Assembly: GCA_900095095.1 (NCBI GenBank)
Contig: FMBT01000339.1
Coordinates: 62,001-126,000, forward strand
Length of the DNA: 64,000 nucleotides
DNA from: Fragilariopsis cylindrus CCMP1102
Lineage: Eukaryota; Bacillariophyta; Bacillariophyceae; Bacillariales; Bacillariaceae
Direction: 5' to 3'
Shown here: positions 32,612 to 47,792 of the stretch, in pieces
How positions within the stretch are numbered: the stretch's first letter is position 1
Layout: each line of letters opens with the position of its first letter
Notes under the pieces: generated by a model
The model's input: only the letters and a program-made list of their open reading frames with translations
Told to the model about the DNA's origin: nothing
Database searches by the model: none
Position numbers and translations under genes: made by a program

Positions 32612-34831
32612 TTAAATCGTTGAATTCCTTCGATAGATTCCATCACCAAAACACTTTGCAAAGGAATCGACTGTAAAGAAGATATGAGTAGCCGCGTCTA
32701 GTTGTTCGTCTGGTGCGAATGGTCCATTTGGTGAACATAAATGCTCACATAACGGTTGTTGTCGATGATGCGAACTCGTATCGTTGTTACTGTTGTCATT
32801 CGATCTGATCATCTCTCCGAACTTATTGAAAGAGCCATCACTTAGAGCGACTGGCAGCATCCACATCGAGTCGGTTAAATCAATTGCTTTTGGTAATAAT
32901 TGCGACGACGACGACAACAGCGACGACGAACAATTACTACTACTATGCCGAATCAATATTGAACGTCCCATTTGTTCGTCTGGCATCTGAATCGATTCCA
33001 GTATCCAATTCTCATTAATCTTGAACGTGTGAGCTACGGCACCATCACGAGATCTATGCAAGATTAAATACGCTCTTTCGTTCTTTTTGTCATATCGTGC
33101 CGATGATGCCGATGATGATGATGATGATGATGATGAGCCAACCACTACACGAAGATAGTATAGGTCATCAACATTGATTTTCATCCTGGCATTATTATTT
33201 CTTGGCATGGTCACATTGGACTGTGATTGTGATAGTTGACTGTACTGATTATTATCTTCTTTTTGTAATATTTGTTTCGTTTCGAACAGTACAACGATCC
33301 AACTCGACAAGACAAGCCGTCCTTCAATCGTCGCATTATCCAAAACTAGGTTCTTCCTTTGATATATTGGCGTTGTTCTATCACTATCATTCCCCGTTGG
33401 GGTCGTAGTCGTATACGTAGTCTCGGTTTTCTTTTGTCGTTTATTATCCTTATCCTGAAGGGGGAAACATTCTTGTTTTCGCCGTTGCTCTCCTTCTAGA
33501 AGTCGATCCCCTCCATGATGACGATTGACTAGACAGCGCTGTGGTTGTGATTGCTGTTGTATTAGTGTTTGTTTTGGTGTCTCTATCGCGGTTACTCCTA
33601 ACTTGCGTTTCAAGAACGCAAATGGACTACCTAAATCATCATCATTAGAGTCAAAAGATTCTTCGTTGTCTACTCCCAAAGCACTACCTTCACTATACAA
33701 ACGGTTCCTTGCTCCTCCTCCTTGTCGTCGTCGTACTTCTGATATAGTTGAACGTTGTCCTTCTACTCTTCCCGCTTCTTGATACGTAACAAACGATGGA
33801 TGTGACTGTTGTTCTTGCTGTGGTTGAGGAAGGGGGAAAGGCTTTTTTGGACCATCACCATCGTCATTATCGTTCCAGATCATTTCAGTGATACTTTGAT
33901 CGGTAAATGCTTTGTCTATTTCTTGACTACTCCGCCGATGCCGGCTAGCATTCGTCGCTGCTGAACCACGTGTAAATTCTCCAGTGTCGGTACGTTGCCG
34001 GTTACTTGTACTGTAGTTTGCTAAGGAAGCAAAGGAATAGTTACTAGCCCCGAGGACGACATTATTGATGTTGTTATTGGTGATGCTGCTGCTGCTGCTG
34101 CTGCTGCTACTACTATTACTGTAGCGAGATGATCGACCAGGCATGGAAGGCTTCATACCGATTGATTCAGAAGAATTCCATCTTGGTGGAATTGTTTGAT
34201 AATGCAATCCATCATCTACCAAAGGATGAGAGCTTTTGTTAGCGAAGTATAGTTCTACGTCGTCTCTTTCGTCGTCGTCATCGTCGTTGTCAGTTTCGTC
34301 TGAAAAGGAAAGATAGGACGAAGTTTCACTACCTGACATATCGGAAACAATAGAATAACTAGAATCAACATAATTGTTTCGAGAAAAATCCCTCTTTCCT
34401 CCTTGATGTTCCTTTGCAATCGTCATATCTAAGAAGCTAGAGTCATCATCACGAAATCTCGTCGTAATATGGAAACAGTCGCACTCGTTAGTCTTCGTAC
34501 CATCATCAATGGTACTTGTAGTATTCTGAAACACTGGAAAACAAAAGCAAGAGGAAGTAAATTTACTCCATGCTATGGTATTTCGTGGCTGGTCTAAGAA
34601 CCAAGAGTCGACAGCATTGTTACCGTGATGGTGATGGTTATGGTAGTAATCATGAGGTGGAACCGATGACGACTGTATGAATAATCCTTTTGCCATGATG
34701 ATGTCATCGTTTGAGCCGTAGTGATTTCTAGTATGAACTATGCTCTTCGTCTTGTTTGCTGTTGAAGTAACATCAACAGTTGCTGTATTATTTCGATGAT
34801 AATGACAATGATTGTGATTCGTCATCGTCAT
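32612..34831 (-). CDS. Low-complexity hypothetical protein, 739 residues
   Basis: A complete ORF, rich in Ser, Asn, Asp and His with homopolymer tracts (Ser runs, an Asp run, HHHH). The more ordered C-terminal third contains LSSWIVVLFETKQIL, VDDLYYLRVVVGS, RAYLILHRSRDG, LTDSMWMLPVALSD and DAATHIFFTVDSFAKCFGDG blocks. I do not recognise a family. No signal peptide or membrane helix is seen, so it is probably nuclear or cytosolic. The uninterrupted 2.2-kb frame supports it being real. Confidence 0.7.
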   Translation of the reverse strand: MTMTNHNHCHYHRNNTATVDVTSTANKTKSIVHTRNHYGSNDDIIMAKGLFIQSSSVPPHDYYHNHHHHGNNAVDSWFLDQPRNTIAWSKFTSSCFCFPVFQNTTSTIDDGTKTNECDCFHITTRFRDDDSSFLDMTIAKEHQGGKRDFSRNNYVDSSYSIVSDMSGSETSSYLSFSDETDNDDDDDERDDVELYFANKSSHPLVDDGLHYQTIPPRWNSSESIGMKPSMPGRSSRYSNSSSSSSSSSSITNNNINNVVLGASNYSFASLANYSTSNRQRTDTGEFTRGSAATNASRHRRSSQEIDKAFTDQSITEMIWNDNDDGDGPKKPFPLPQPQQEQQSHPSFVTYQEAGRVEGQRSTISEVRRRQGGGARNRLYSEGSALGVDNEESFDSNDDDLGSPFAFLKRKLGVTAIETPKQTLIQQQSQPQRCLVNRHHGGDRLLEGEQRRKQECFPLQDKDNKRQKKTETTYTTTTPTGNDSDRTTPIYQRKNLVLDNATIEGRLVLSSWIVVLFETKQILQKEDNNQYSQLSQSQSNVTMPRNNNARMKINVDDLYYLRVVVGSSSSSSSSSASSARYDKKNERAYLILHRSRDGAVAHTFKINENWILESIQMPDEQMGRSILIRHSSSNCSSSLLSSSSQLLPKAIDLTDSMWMLPVALSDGSFNKFGEMIRSNDNSNNDTSSHHRQQPLCEHLCSPNGPFAPDEQLDAATHIFFTVDSFAKCFGDGIYRRNSTI

Positions 34832-35324
34832 CGTCGCAGCAGTAAGTCTCTGATAAATAATGTCACTGAAAAATGATGTCTACATTCGCGATTTGTGGGG
34901 AAAAGCAAGACAAATTTATTTGATCGATGAGCATTGGATTTGAGACTTGGTATTTAGATTATAATTTGTAGAGTTTGCTTGCTTACATTTTACATTTTAC
35001 GCATCGCTCGTATGAAATTTTCTATTTGGTTCCCTTGAAACTTGAAATTTTGAACAAAATGTGAGTATTCACTACCACATTCAATTCAACTCTTGTTACA
35101 CATAATGTGAAACACGAATGAGAAAAATCTTTTTTTCACGAATGAGATTTTTTTTTTTTCTGTTTCGTATCTTTTTCTTATGGCTGGCCCTGTATTGTTT
35201 TTTTTCAGTAAGCAAAATGTTAAAATCATAATATGGTCACTTTAACACATACTGTACTCCTACTTTCGATACTACTTCTTGACACAATAATTTGCTTGCC
35301 GTAACCAACCAGGACAACTTCGGG

Positions 35325-36590
35325 ATGAGGAAGACTCTCTATTGGTTTCAAACCTTAATACTATTGTTGTCGTTCCAGTTCATCATGCGTTTTCGTCTTG
35401 GGAGCTGATGATAATAATAATAATAGTAATAATAGCATTAAGAGGAATCAAATCCGTTCAACCCACAAGCATAGGAAAGAAAATAGGCTTATACTATTAG
35501 ATGCTAGCAGTAGCAGTGGTAGTGGTATTAGTCAAACGCCAACCAGTTCATCGTCATCTTGTTCTTCCTCTGATAAAACGTCGCTAAAGTATTACTCATT
35601 TGATGGTTGGAATTTGAGCTATCGTACCATAGCGAGTCATGCTTCTGACGATGATAAAAACAAAAATAAGAATGGAAAAGCATCATCACCTGCTGCTAAT
35701 CATAAAGTACTATTAATCCATCCTGTTGGTGTTGGACTTGCTTCTTGGTTTTGGGGACCCTTTTTGAATAGTATTAATGATGATAGGGACCAGAACAATA
35801 AAAATGATGAGAATATAAAAATAATGGAAACTAAAAAAGCGTATTCTTATTATGCACCAAATCTTATTGGGTGTGGGATTTCGGAGGGTTCAGACGCATG
35901 GGATCCTAATAAGCGTGGTTTGTTTATTCCATTGGGATGGGTTCGGGGTTGTGAAGCTTTTATGAACCACATAGACGACAGTATATATGACGACGACGAC
36001 GACGACGACGATAGCAACATCAGCAAGAACAATTCATCGTGGACGGTCGTAACTCAAGGAGGATTAGCTCCAATTGGTATTTTGCTCGCGGATAGAAATC
36101 CGAAACAGATTCGTAATCTTGTTTTGACGTCTCCACCGACGTGGGAGGACATAACAACAGCCGTTCCAGAAAATGAATTAGAACGAAACTACAACTTTTT
36201 ACGATCACCAATATTGGGCAAGTTAGCATTCTTGCTTTTAGAATCTCGTAAAGCAATTGAATTCTTTTCGAATCAATTTTTATTTTCTGGTAAATGCGAT
36301 AATGTATGGTTAGACAAAACCGAACAGGAATTTGGAGTCGATGCTCGACCTCCTGTCCAAGTTTTCAATGCTGGTATGTGTATGAACCGTGGATTACAAT
36401 CAGAGCTAATGACGTTAAAACAATCTACTTTAATAATTCAAGGAGAGGATGATAAACGACAACGACAGGAATATTCACAGAACATGAAACATTGTCAACT
36501 GGTAACACTTCCCGGTCAAAATGTTGTTTCTTGGGAATACCCAAGGCAATGGCCAGTCATCTGGAGGATTGGATAGAATGCAATAATTGA
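35325..36590 (+). CDS. Alpha/beta-hydrolase-fold protein, probably plastid or secretory
   Basis: An ATG at 35325 starts a hydrophobic leader (MRKTLYWFQTLILLLSFQF) that is out of frame with the main body by one step; the body reads from about 35370. The fold shows LIHPVGVGLASWFWGPF (oxyanion region), YAPNLIGCGISEGSD, then WTVVTQGGLAPIGILLA, where the nucleophile elbow normally reads GxSxG. Here the position is Gln-Gly-Gly, so the usual Ser is absent. A lid region and STLIIQGEDDKR follow. Near 36542 one base seems missing; the alternative frame gives an ordinary C-terminus (KAMASHLEDWIECNN) ending at 36590. It resembles plant and algal chloroplast hydrolases of this fold, but the substrate is unknown. 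Confidence 0.75.
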
Positions 36591-36745
36591 TTTCAAACTA
36601 AGTACATTGAAGTATAGTAGAAGTATGTGCCAAAAATTTCAATTAGAAAGCCGATCGAGGATCATTGTCAACTGTGGTCTATTATTTTTTTTGGATTTAA
36701 TTTTTCTGTTTTGTAAGCTAATTTAGAAGCAAGTTGATAGTTTAT

Positions 36746-38940
<2,195 letters not shown>

Positions 38941-39517
38941 GATTTCCTATTTCTTTATTTATTGATTATTATATCCCTTTCTTTGGTATTCTCCTCCAAC
39001 CAACAAATGTTGTTTTGTTACAATGATTGATGAAAGACGACAAAATATGAAATAATAATCCGCGAGACTAGCACTAAGTGCTAGTACTTCTACTAGTAGT
39101 TACAGTATTAGCGAGGATGACGACTAAGTAGCGGCGATGACGAAATCCAATGGAGATAAATAACGATGTGGCTGAAGAGACGAATGACAGACGGAACGTT
39201 TCAAGCTCATATCATAATATGGAGATGGGTATAGAAGGTATGATGTTGACCGTAAGTCGACCGTCAGTGCTCAACTCGCTCGCGATCCTTCTGCTTCAAT
39301 AACTAAACAATTTCAACGTCATGTACAGCAGAAATAACACGACCGTACGCGGTAGGACGAGGAAGCAATACTGTAATGAAGTTGTAAAGAAGTACAAACA
39401 AGAAGATAGGATCAATCAACGAAAAGAACTCCCAATTGACCCTCTCCTGTTTCTACTAATCAATATTCTTCAACAACTTATTACTTGTAAATATTACATA
39501 TATAACAGCACCAAACC
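38941..39517. other. Divergent promoter region between ADSS and Lhcr
   Basis: 577 bp without a supported ORF. It contains ctag/agta-rich short palindromes at about 39065-39100 and lies between two divergent start codons, so regulatory elements for both genes are expected here. Confidence 0.5.
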
Positions 39518-40431
39518 ATGAAGTTCCTTGTATTCGCTGCTCTTTTGAGCACTTCATCTGCTTTTGTTACGCAGGTACGTTGACGATTTAGATTAAATTG
39601 AAAGAGATTTGAATCTAGGCGATTCCTTCGTTTTTTTTTAATAGGTCGTTCGTATACATAGATCGTCTCGTACACATATAATTCATGTTGAGAGGAAAGC
39701 TGAACAAAGTCACGCAAATCAATACAATATTGTCTTAATTAATACCTGAAAAATTCTCATCTTTCTTTTTACTCTCTCTCTCTCTCTGTCATGCGTGAAT
39801 AAAATAATAATGTGTCTGCTCGAATGGAATCAATCACTTGCTACGAACTTAATTTTTTTAATAACTTTTTTGTTTACTGTACTGTTAGTCAAGAACTGTT
39901 AGCAACACTCAACTTAATGCTGAGATGTCTAAATCACTTCCATTCCTAAAAGCACCTGAAAACTTAAAGGGTTATGTTGGTGATGTTGGATTTGATCCAT
40001 TTAGCTTGTCAGAATATATGGATATGAATTGGTTACGAGAAGCGGAAATCAAACACGGACGATCCTCGATGCTGGCTACTGTTGGTTTTATTATGCAACA
40101 GTGGTTAACAATTCCTGGATATGAACACACGAATGATTCGAACATGGCTCCATCCATTGTTGGTGCCTCTGCTATGTTACAAATTGTATTCTGGATGGGC
40201 GTCTTAGAATTCTGGACGAACAAGGGAAATGTGACCATGGAAACCATGTTCACCGATCCTGATCGTGAACCTGGTGCACTTGGTTTTGATCCAATGGGTT
40301 TGGCTGTTGGTAAGACAGAAGATGAAATGAATGATATGAAATTGAAAGAAATTAAGAATGGACGCCTAGCTATGTTAGCAATCGGTGGTATGATCCATCA
40401 CAATTGGATTACCGGAGAATCTCTTTTCTAG
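39518..40431 (+). CDS. Fucoxanthin chlorophyll a/c light-harvesting protein, Lhcr type
   Basis: Exon 1 (39518-39574) encodes MKFLVFAALLSTSSAFVTQ, a signal peptide with the diatom SAF-V import motif. Exon 2 (39889-40431) completes 199 residues. The LHC signatures are visible: GDVGFDPFSLSEY, first chlorophyll-binding helix LREAEIKHGRSSMLA, a middle helix, and third helix KLKEIKNGRLAMLAIGGM. The GFDPxxL, ExxHGR and EIKNGR spacing and the short length fit red-lineage (Lhcr) antennae associated with photosystem I. It sits in the thylakoid membrane. No Lhcx-type features are evident. The reading frame is intact. Confidence 0.93.
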
Positions 40432-41527
40432 ATTAATTGATTCCAGTCAAATACAAAACCAACCCAAACCATCCACAAATACATACATACTACAGTACAG
40501 TACTACTCTTTTCCCCAAGAAAGATCGAGATAATGATTTAAATAAATACCATTCTCTTTTTTTTGGTCGCTTAAATAAAGAAAACTTTCCATATTTTTAT
40601 CTTATATACTATAAACTTTGTTTTGTCTGTCGCACCAGATAGATTGAAAATGGATTAACTACATGCAGCATATTTTCGTGTCATGCTAATGCAACATACG
40701 TAGCAACTAACTGTATGGTAACTAGATAATTTCAAAAAGGAGGAATATGTGATGTGTATTTAGTTAGCCGTCGTAATAGATTGATATTCTAACTATATAC
40801 ATACCTTCCCACACAAAAAAGAAGTCGGCGTTAATGATGATATATCTTTAATTGCGAAGTGCGTTTGTTTTTGTTTGTGCTTTATTAGAGGCTGAAGCGT
40901 GACATAAATAAGGTGTAAGTCGGCAAAGAAGACAACAATAACTGTGCAAGGTATTAGTTTATTGTATCCATTATGTAACGTAATAAATAAATGCAGATAT
41001 CTCTACACATGCAGATGTGGTATATTTCTTTAGCATCATTACTATATATATTCTATATTGTTACCAACCACTGTAATTGAAAATCAGAGATGACTACAAG
41101 TAAGCTATTATAAAATTTCATTAGCATTCTCTATTTTGTGCTGCCATATATATATATATATATATATATATCTGTGTCATTGATGGGTCGGCTGCTGACT
41201 CGCTAGCCTTTTTTGGGCGGTGGGGAGCAATAGAGCAATATATATATATATATATCTGTATCTATAAATCACGATGTGATGAATCAATTACTGTCTCTTA
41301 AAATCCCTCAGGGTAATAACTGCGGAAAGTATCTTGTGTTTGTGATTATTTTCCTATCTGCGAAAATACAGTAGAAAAACTTTTTTACCCTGTTATGACC
41401 ACCATACATTATGCATCTAAAATTAACTATTTCCTGTAGAGTAGTAGACAAAGTAGAGATTGATATATAAAGGTTGAAATATTGAATTATTGCTTATCAT
41501 TATAAATTCTTTCTTTTGTGCCTATTC
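40432..41527. other. Intergenic region with TA microsatellites
   Basis: 3' region of Lhcr and UROD (convergent). It holds (TA)n tracts at about 41149-41171 and 41239-41256 and otherwise AT-rich sequence with no supported gene. Confidence 0.6.
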
Positions 41528-43036
41528 TTAGTGACGGAAGTTACGAACAGTCTCAACGAAAAAGTGAGCATTTTCCTCTGATGTGCAAGCCTCAATTCCG
41601 TGTCCCAAGTTCATAACATGTCCGGTAGGTCCTGCCTTTCTTAGGATTTCTTCAGCTCTTTCCTTGATCATATCCTGATTTCCCATCAAGATAGCAGGAT
41701 CAAGATTTCCCTGTACACCACCAGGACCTTTCAGTCCAGCTGCCGCTCTACCGTTAGAAATGCGTGCACGTCCTTCGGCCATATCAACTGTCCAATCTAA
41801 AGAAACAACATCAGCACCGGTTCCGGCCATTCGTTCGATGAGGGCTCCAGAGTGTTTGATGTAGATGACAGTAGGAATATCGGGGTAATTTTTCTTGACC
41901 TATAGTGATCCATAAATTGTGTAGCAGCCACGAGAATGCAGTAGTAAGAAAAAAATACACGAAACATTAATAACAGCAAAGACGACGACAATAAAAATAC
42001 ATGCCGAACGGCGACAACCAGTAACAAACAGAAACGAAAAAACGCACCTTGTCGAGGATCATCTTTTGGTACGGAGAAGCAAATTCTTCGTAGTCACGTG
42101 GGGATAAATGTCCCGCCCATGAGTCAAAGATTTGGATTAATTGAGCACCATTTTCGATCTGAAATAGGGCGTAGTCTCCGATGCTTTCTGCTAAATTCTT
42201 CAGGATCGCATGTAATAATTTAGGCTCGTTAAAGGCCATCTTTTTAATGTTAATATAATCTTTCGAGGTTTTCCTTCAATCATATATGTTGCTAAAGTGT
42301 ACGGACATCCAACAAATCCAAGAACTGCAGTCTCAGGACCGACTTCCTCTCTAAGAATCTTGAGAGTTTCTGCGACGAATGGAGCAGCTGTTGAAGGATC
42401 GAGCGGATGCATCTAATGATCATATTTAACAATAAAAGATGATGAGTTAGTACAGCAAAGAAAATAATTGCAATAACAGAGTTCAAGATTCCCACCGAAT
42501 GCAAATCAAATGAATAATACATAGTAACATTTTGAATCTTATTAAATATAAAATACTCACCTGTTTGAAATCATCCCAATTTTTGATAGGATCCATAACG
42601 GGTCCAAGTTTCTCGTCAATTGTAAATTCGCATCCAACTCCTGGAAGTGGAGTCAAAATATCAGAAAAAGAATACATCCATCGGTTTTGTAATTTCTCCA
42701 TGGTTGTAAGGAAACTTCGACGGCAACTTCGGGAATTTCACTACGTTGACGGAAGGTGGGATATTTTTTGCATAAATCTCTATATTCTGCAATATGTCTT
42801 CCTGCCTGTCTCATCATCCAAACAGGTGTTCGTTCAACTTTTTCTCCTTTAGCAGCTCGAATCAAAAGCGGATCCTTCGGCGTGGAAGATCCCGATTTCG
42901 AAGTACTCACGGCCTCGTCGACAGCACTTTTTACGATGGTTTTCGACGACGAAGCAGAAGAACCTGCGTTCGTCGGTGAAAAAGCTTCGCCACCACGGAA
43001 AGCTAGGGATAAAATAATTGCTGCTGAAAACTTCAT
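41528..43036 (-). CDS. hemE: Uroporphyrinogen decarboxylase, plastid-targeted
   Basis: Three exons on the minus strand (43036-42561, 42412-42048, 41899-41528). The N-terminus [21 protein letters not shown] is a signal peptide with Phe at the cleavage site, the plastid type. Family motifs: [18 protein letters not shown] (substrate-binding Arg pair), [69 protein letters not shown]. It converts uroporphyrinogen III to coproporphyrinogen III for heme and chlorophyll. Two single-base breaks, near 42666 (T-run before SDIL) and near 42241 (A-run before MAFNEPK), both look like missing bases. The rest is fully conserved, so the gene is judged functional. Confidence 0.93.
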
Positions 43037-44942
43037 TGTCTATGTTCTATTTTATTTTTCAATACGTTTTCTTGATGTACTTTCAACTTTGTTGTTCAAT
43101 TGTAATGTCGACGGCAATTGTTATGTGGAAGATTATTTGATTTTTTAAGAATCTGTTTTATCAAAGAAAAGTTGCATCGTTTCATCGATCGCGATAACAA
43201 AAGTTCAACTTACAACTTTGTTAGGTTTTCCTACACCTGGAACACAACCTGGCAAAAATTATTAGCAAAACGAGATTCCCATACCACCTTTATTTTTTAG
43301 TTGAATGAGTTGTTGCAACCTAACTACTGTACTGTACCGCATCTTTCTAAATTACATAACTAATGAGGATCAATGGAGGGAGAAAATTCCAGAAATTAGT
43401 CGAATTCAGGGAAGGAAACAGCCACACCACTGTTCCATGGAAGTATCCAGTACTTGATCGCTAGTCCAGCCAACAGAGGTGTAACTACAAACTATTGAGT
43501 GATAAATATAATAATAAATAGAGTCCCATAATGGACGAAAGAGTCCAAAAATTAGAGGAGAAGCAACCTGGGAAATCTACAGTGCAAAGATTAGATACTC
43601 TTGTCCTAGAGGTCAACCTCCAAAATTTATGGTCTGATGGAAAAATCACTGGTACATTGGATGAATCCAGTTCAACCACAAAGTGTATATTATTATGTGA
43701 TGCAATCCTACTAAAGGATACTCTACCTACACTCACTACACATCCCATTCGTGATGACAAACTGGATCCAGCCCAGAATGACGTTACAGTTGGGCTTATT
43801 TGAGCTGGATGGACATCATTTCTCTAGGCCATCTTGTTATAGCTTGGGACAGTTTGTCCATACACAAAGGGAATTGTTGATTGCTTTTCTGATGTAACTC
43901 TTGAATTGTTGGAGTCAGTTCTTGAAGCAAGCATGATCTTCAAAGCAACCTTTCCGACTAAAGAATACAAGTGGTACCAGTATACATATTTCTTCATTGC
44001 AAAGTAAACTACATAGAAAAATGAGGAAATTGGAAAAGGCGAGCTGAAAGTTGGGGATACGAAGGAAGGGATGTTGTCGATCGGTTGAACTACATATATG
44101 GCCGGTGGGCAGAAGATTTAGAGCAGCAGTCACACTACCTGGAAATATAGTGGTAATTGGGTAATCAGAGTTCTAGTAGAATCAACTATTTGATGGAAAA
44201 CTTCCAATGTGTCAGAAAAATATGGATTCAAGACATCATCAGAGGTGAAACTGGTGGTGACGGTCTGCCAGGACTCAGCAGATAGTGAACAACAAGCCTT
44301 CAATACAGTGGAATTCATGGTTGACAACAACAAATTACTCAGGTCATTAGTTGCATAAGCATGGGAGACAGGGTTTTTACATAGGGATATCTCACCATGA
44401 GAGAAGAGAATAGAGGTTTTGCTAAATTTATCTCGCAAGGAAGAAAAATTGTAGAAAACAACAATAATAGGTTGATACTGATGATTATAATAATCTGAGA
44501 GGAAAGACGATTATATAAGGGCCTACCTTAGATAGGTGTGGAACTGTAGTTATTACATTGATAGGCAGTACCACCAACTATTTCAGCAGTTAACAGCATG
44601 GGTAGTAGTAGTAGTAGTATGATATCTAGATAACAATATATAATAGTAATAGGACTAGTCATACTGATATAACAAACAGCATACCTCATCATCTCATGAC
44701 CTGTCAGAATTCATCGTTGCAGTAATCTCAATCTCTGCAACGAAGACAAAACAACAGATGTTTATTTTTTATGGAAAGTTGTGTGTTATGCTCGCTCATC
44801 ATGAGAGTATTCATCAGAAAGTTAACACCTGGATTTTTTTATAACAATATGGTTTTAAATTAAATTTATTAATTTTTAAGTGGATTCTAGCCAAACATAT
44901 TTAGGAAATACACAATTTAGGTCATACATGTACTTGATAGGC
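43037..44942. other. 1.9-kb region without a supported gene
   Basis: The region contains short ORFs on both strands (plus 43531-43803; minus 43915-44438) with mixed composition but no motif I recognise. The boundaries and frames look like decayed repetitive DNA rather than a host gene, yet I could not find terminal repeats. A tatataaggg string occurs near 44512. Confidence 0.4.
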
Positions 44943-46888
44943 CTAAGCATTATTTGAAAGTAACATCTCCTCCCAACCTCTACCTATTTCAAATAGTTGC
45001 TGCGCCAATACCCAATCGTATGTGGTTTGATCCGACGATAAAACCAATTGATCGACATCACGATTTACGTGTTTTTCCAATCGAGCTAAGGACTCATTGT
45101 ACAAAGGCATTTGTTCGCCTTTTAAGACCTCCAACGAATCTTCTTCTCCTTGTATAGATTTTGAACTCGATGATGGAATTGACCATCGTGGGATGGTTGA
45201 AGGGTACCTAGCGACATTGATGCACACACGTGCCGTCAATGTTTTGCAGGAAGAATCCGCACCGCTCTTACATTTCAACACAGCTTCGTAAACACGAATA
45301 TTATCATTATTCTTTGTGGAAGATAATAGCGGCGTTGTTGATGATGATGATACTTGATTTCCATCTACAATGGTCCAACTTGATAATTTGGTGGATTGTA
45401 AAGATTCTTTATCGTTGTTTTCGTCGTCGTCAAACCATAGCGATTTCATTGCTGAGTGTATTGGAAAAGGATGCGGCTTCCGAGAAAGACTGTGCAAAAT
45501 CCACGATATAGTGGCGGTGGCCCGAACCCTTCGAACGAGTGCCTTTATGATAACTTTCGTTGAACAATGCATCTTAGCAGCAGTTTGTTCCCTTGGAGCA
45601 ATGTGAAGTCCTCCTAGATAGTTGCACCACTGATAGGCTCGCGCGCTATCTTTGTTGCTGTAATCGTTTTGGGTATTCGTCGTCCCCGCTTCGTCGCTAC
45701 ATTCGTCGTTACTTAAATTCCTTTCACCTGTCCATTCACCTGTATCTCCGGGAAATAGTTCATCTATCACGCATTTTCCCATATCGTAATCAGATCCGCA
45801 ACGTGCTAATACCATGCCGCTGCGTGCATCGTATTCGAATGTAACACTAGCATTTTCTTGGGACGAAAATTTAGTACCCCTCCATCAGATACCGTTGGAA
45901 TAGGAATTTTCAATACCACAAAGTCGGTAGTGGAGTCTATCTCAGATGTAAGGATATCGACAATCGGTATGGTATCCGAACTAATTTCGGCAGTAAAATC
46001 ATCTGTTGTCGTCGTCGTGACGGCCGTTGCCATGACATCCAAACTAGACTGCAATTGATGGTAGACGGTGTAAAGTGCCTTCGGTAAGGTCTTGGCCAGA
46101 TCGAGACGGTTTCTACGCTTTGTTCCTAATTTAGGAGTTACATCCATCTTTACTGATGACGATGATGACGACGATCTTTGACAAAAAGTTTGTAACGAAA
46201 GACTAGCTTTTTCCATATCAGCTAATTTCGTCGGCAAATCCTTTAAAAGTTTTTGTTTTGTTGCTAATGATTCTAACTTTGATGTACGATCTTGTTGCAC
46301 TCGTCGTAGTTGCTGTTCAAGATTTTTTCGAGTAGCCACTTCCAAGTTGAGTTTAGCAACGATCATCGGACGTTGTGCAGGATCGTTCCAATTTTTTCCT
46401 AGATAATTTGTAACAAGACTGTTGAATCTTCCCCTTCGTCGCTGGCAGTTCGACGAACGAGCCGAACGATCTCAGTGGTACCAGTCTCGCCGCTGGAACG
46501 TCGTTGAGATTCCTCATTCAGTTCGTGTTGATATCGTAAATTTTCAAGTAGTAATTCCTGTTTGTCTCTTACCTCAGCCTGTTGAGCGAGGATTTTCTGA
46601 CTCCGACGTAATTTTTCTAAATTTTCCGTTGGAAGGACTTGAGACGTAACAAACTAATCGATGCTGCATCATCATCCGAAGACGTCGAAATCGATGCTGT
46701 CGTATTTTTACTATTGCCCAAATCTGATTCAAGCTGATCTATTAATGTTTTCGTCAGGACGTCCTTACACGAAATCTGTTGCTTAATAGTTGCTGTGACA
46801 GGGCTCCGTTGACGTCGTCGTCGACGATATCCATTTTGTCGTCGTCCTCGTCGGTCATTCGTTGGCGTTTCTTTTTCGGAAAGGCCAT
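44943..46888 (-). CDS. THOC5: THO complex subunit 5 (THOC5/FMIP) homologue
   Basis: The start at 46888 gives MAFPKKKRQR (nuclear signal) and an acidic head. A coiled coil follows (NLEKLRRSQKILAQQAEV...), then NLEVATRKNLEQQLRRVQQD, then LAKTLPKALYTVYHQLQSSLD, which matches the P-x-x-LY-x-x-Y-x-QL core of the Fms-interacting protein family. Next come a C-terminal VTFEYDARSG beta region and DELFPGDTGEW (the family's L-FPGD-G motif). THO couples transcription to mRNA export in the nucleus. About four frame steps interrupt the gene (near 46770, 46640, 46405 and 45846), and those I traced look like missing bases. No introns are needed. The family identity rests on motif recognition. Confidence 0.75.
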
Positions 46889-47792
46889 ATTGTACAATAT
46901 TGTTTGTCGTAAGATTTTTATCTACCTAAAGTGATTTGATTTAGTTTGCTCTCAACCACAAAAACTTCTACGTATCCAAGTTCGAAAGTCCTTCGAATAG
47001 CAACAATGCTTAATTGTAGCCTGTTTGTGTTGTTGTTGTTGTTGTTGTTTTGTTGTCGTTGATTGGTGAGCCGCGTTGTTGATTCTGATTCAATTGGGGG
47101 TTATTTCAGGGGAGAGTCATGTTTGGTTGATTTTAAAGGGGGTGATTGAATTGTGTGCTATTAGCAGTCTTTGCTACAGGTCCAGTACTAGTACTTAGTT
47201 GATGTAATAAACCTGTTAGTAAAATCATACGTTACTAGCGTAGCTAGGTCCTAATTCTTAGCTTGTGCTGTATACAAAAAATAATCAAAAATAGAATTCT
47301 AGTTTGAATATCAATCAATCAAATTCGGGAATTATAACATAAATCAAATGAAATCAACAATAATATATTTCCTACTATTTATATATAAGAAAATCTTAGA
47401 TATTCAATATTGTGCAATTCGTATAACTTCTATCTCCCAAATTCGGCAAAAACCATTCATCTGCCAAAGTCTGCTTACTACGCCCATACGTAGCTATGTG
47501 CTAAGTACCGTATGGATTGATACATCGAACTTCTCCACTCAATCATTCAGCTCGCTCAATCCAGGTAAGGTATTGTATTAAATTTCTACCAGCTATTCAA
47601 CTATGTAAGATCTCTGGTGTTATTTATCGCGGGTGTCGCTCCTTTAATACGAGCTTGCTAATATTTGCGTAAGTACTAGATCTAGAGCATGTGCATATAT
47701 AGATCGAGCTGTACGAGTGGACTATAGTTTTATTCAAAAATATGTTCTTCCCTTTCCTCTCTCTCTATCTCTTCACTCTGTTTTTTTTCTGT
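46889..47792. other. Intergenic region
   Basis: It contains a (GTT)n tract at about 47029-47050 and otherwise AT-rich sequence. No supported gene. Confidence 0.5.

Noticed and set aside
43531-43803. 90-residue plus-strand ORF
   Set aside because: A gag-like coiled start was considered, but there is no zinc knuckle, neighbour or repeat to support it.
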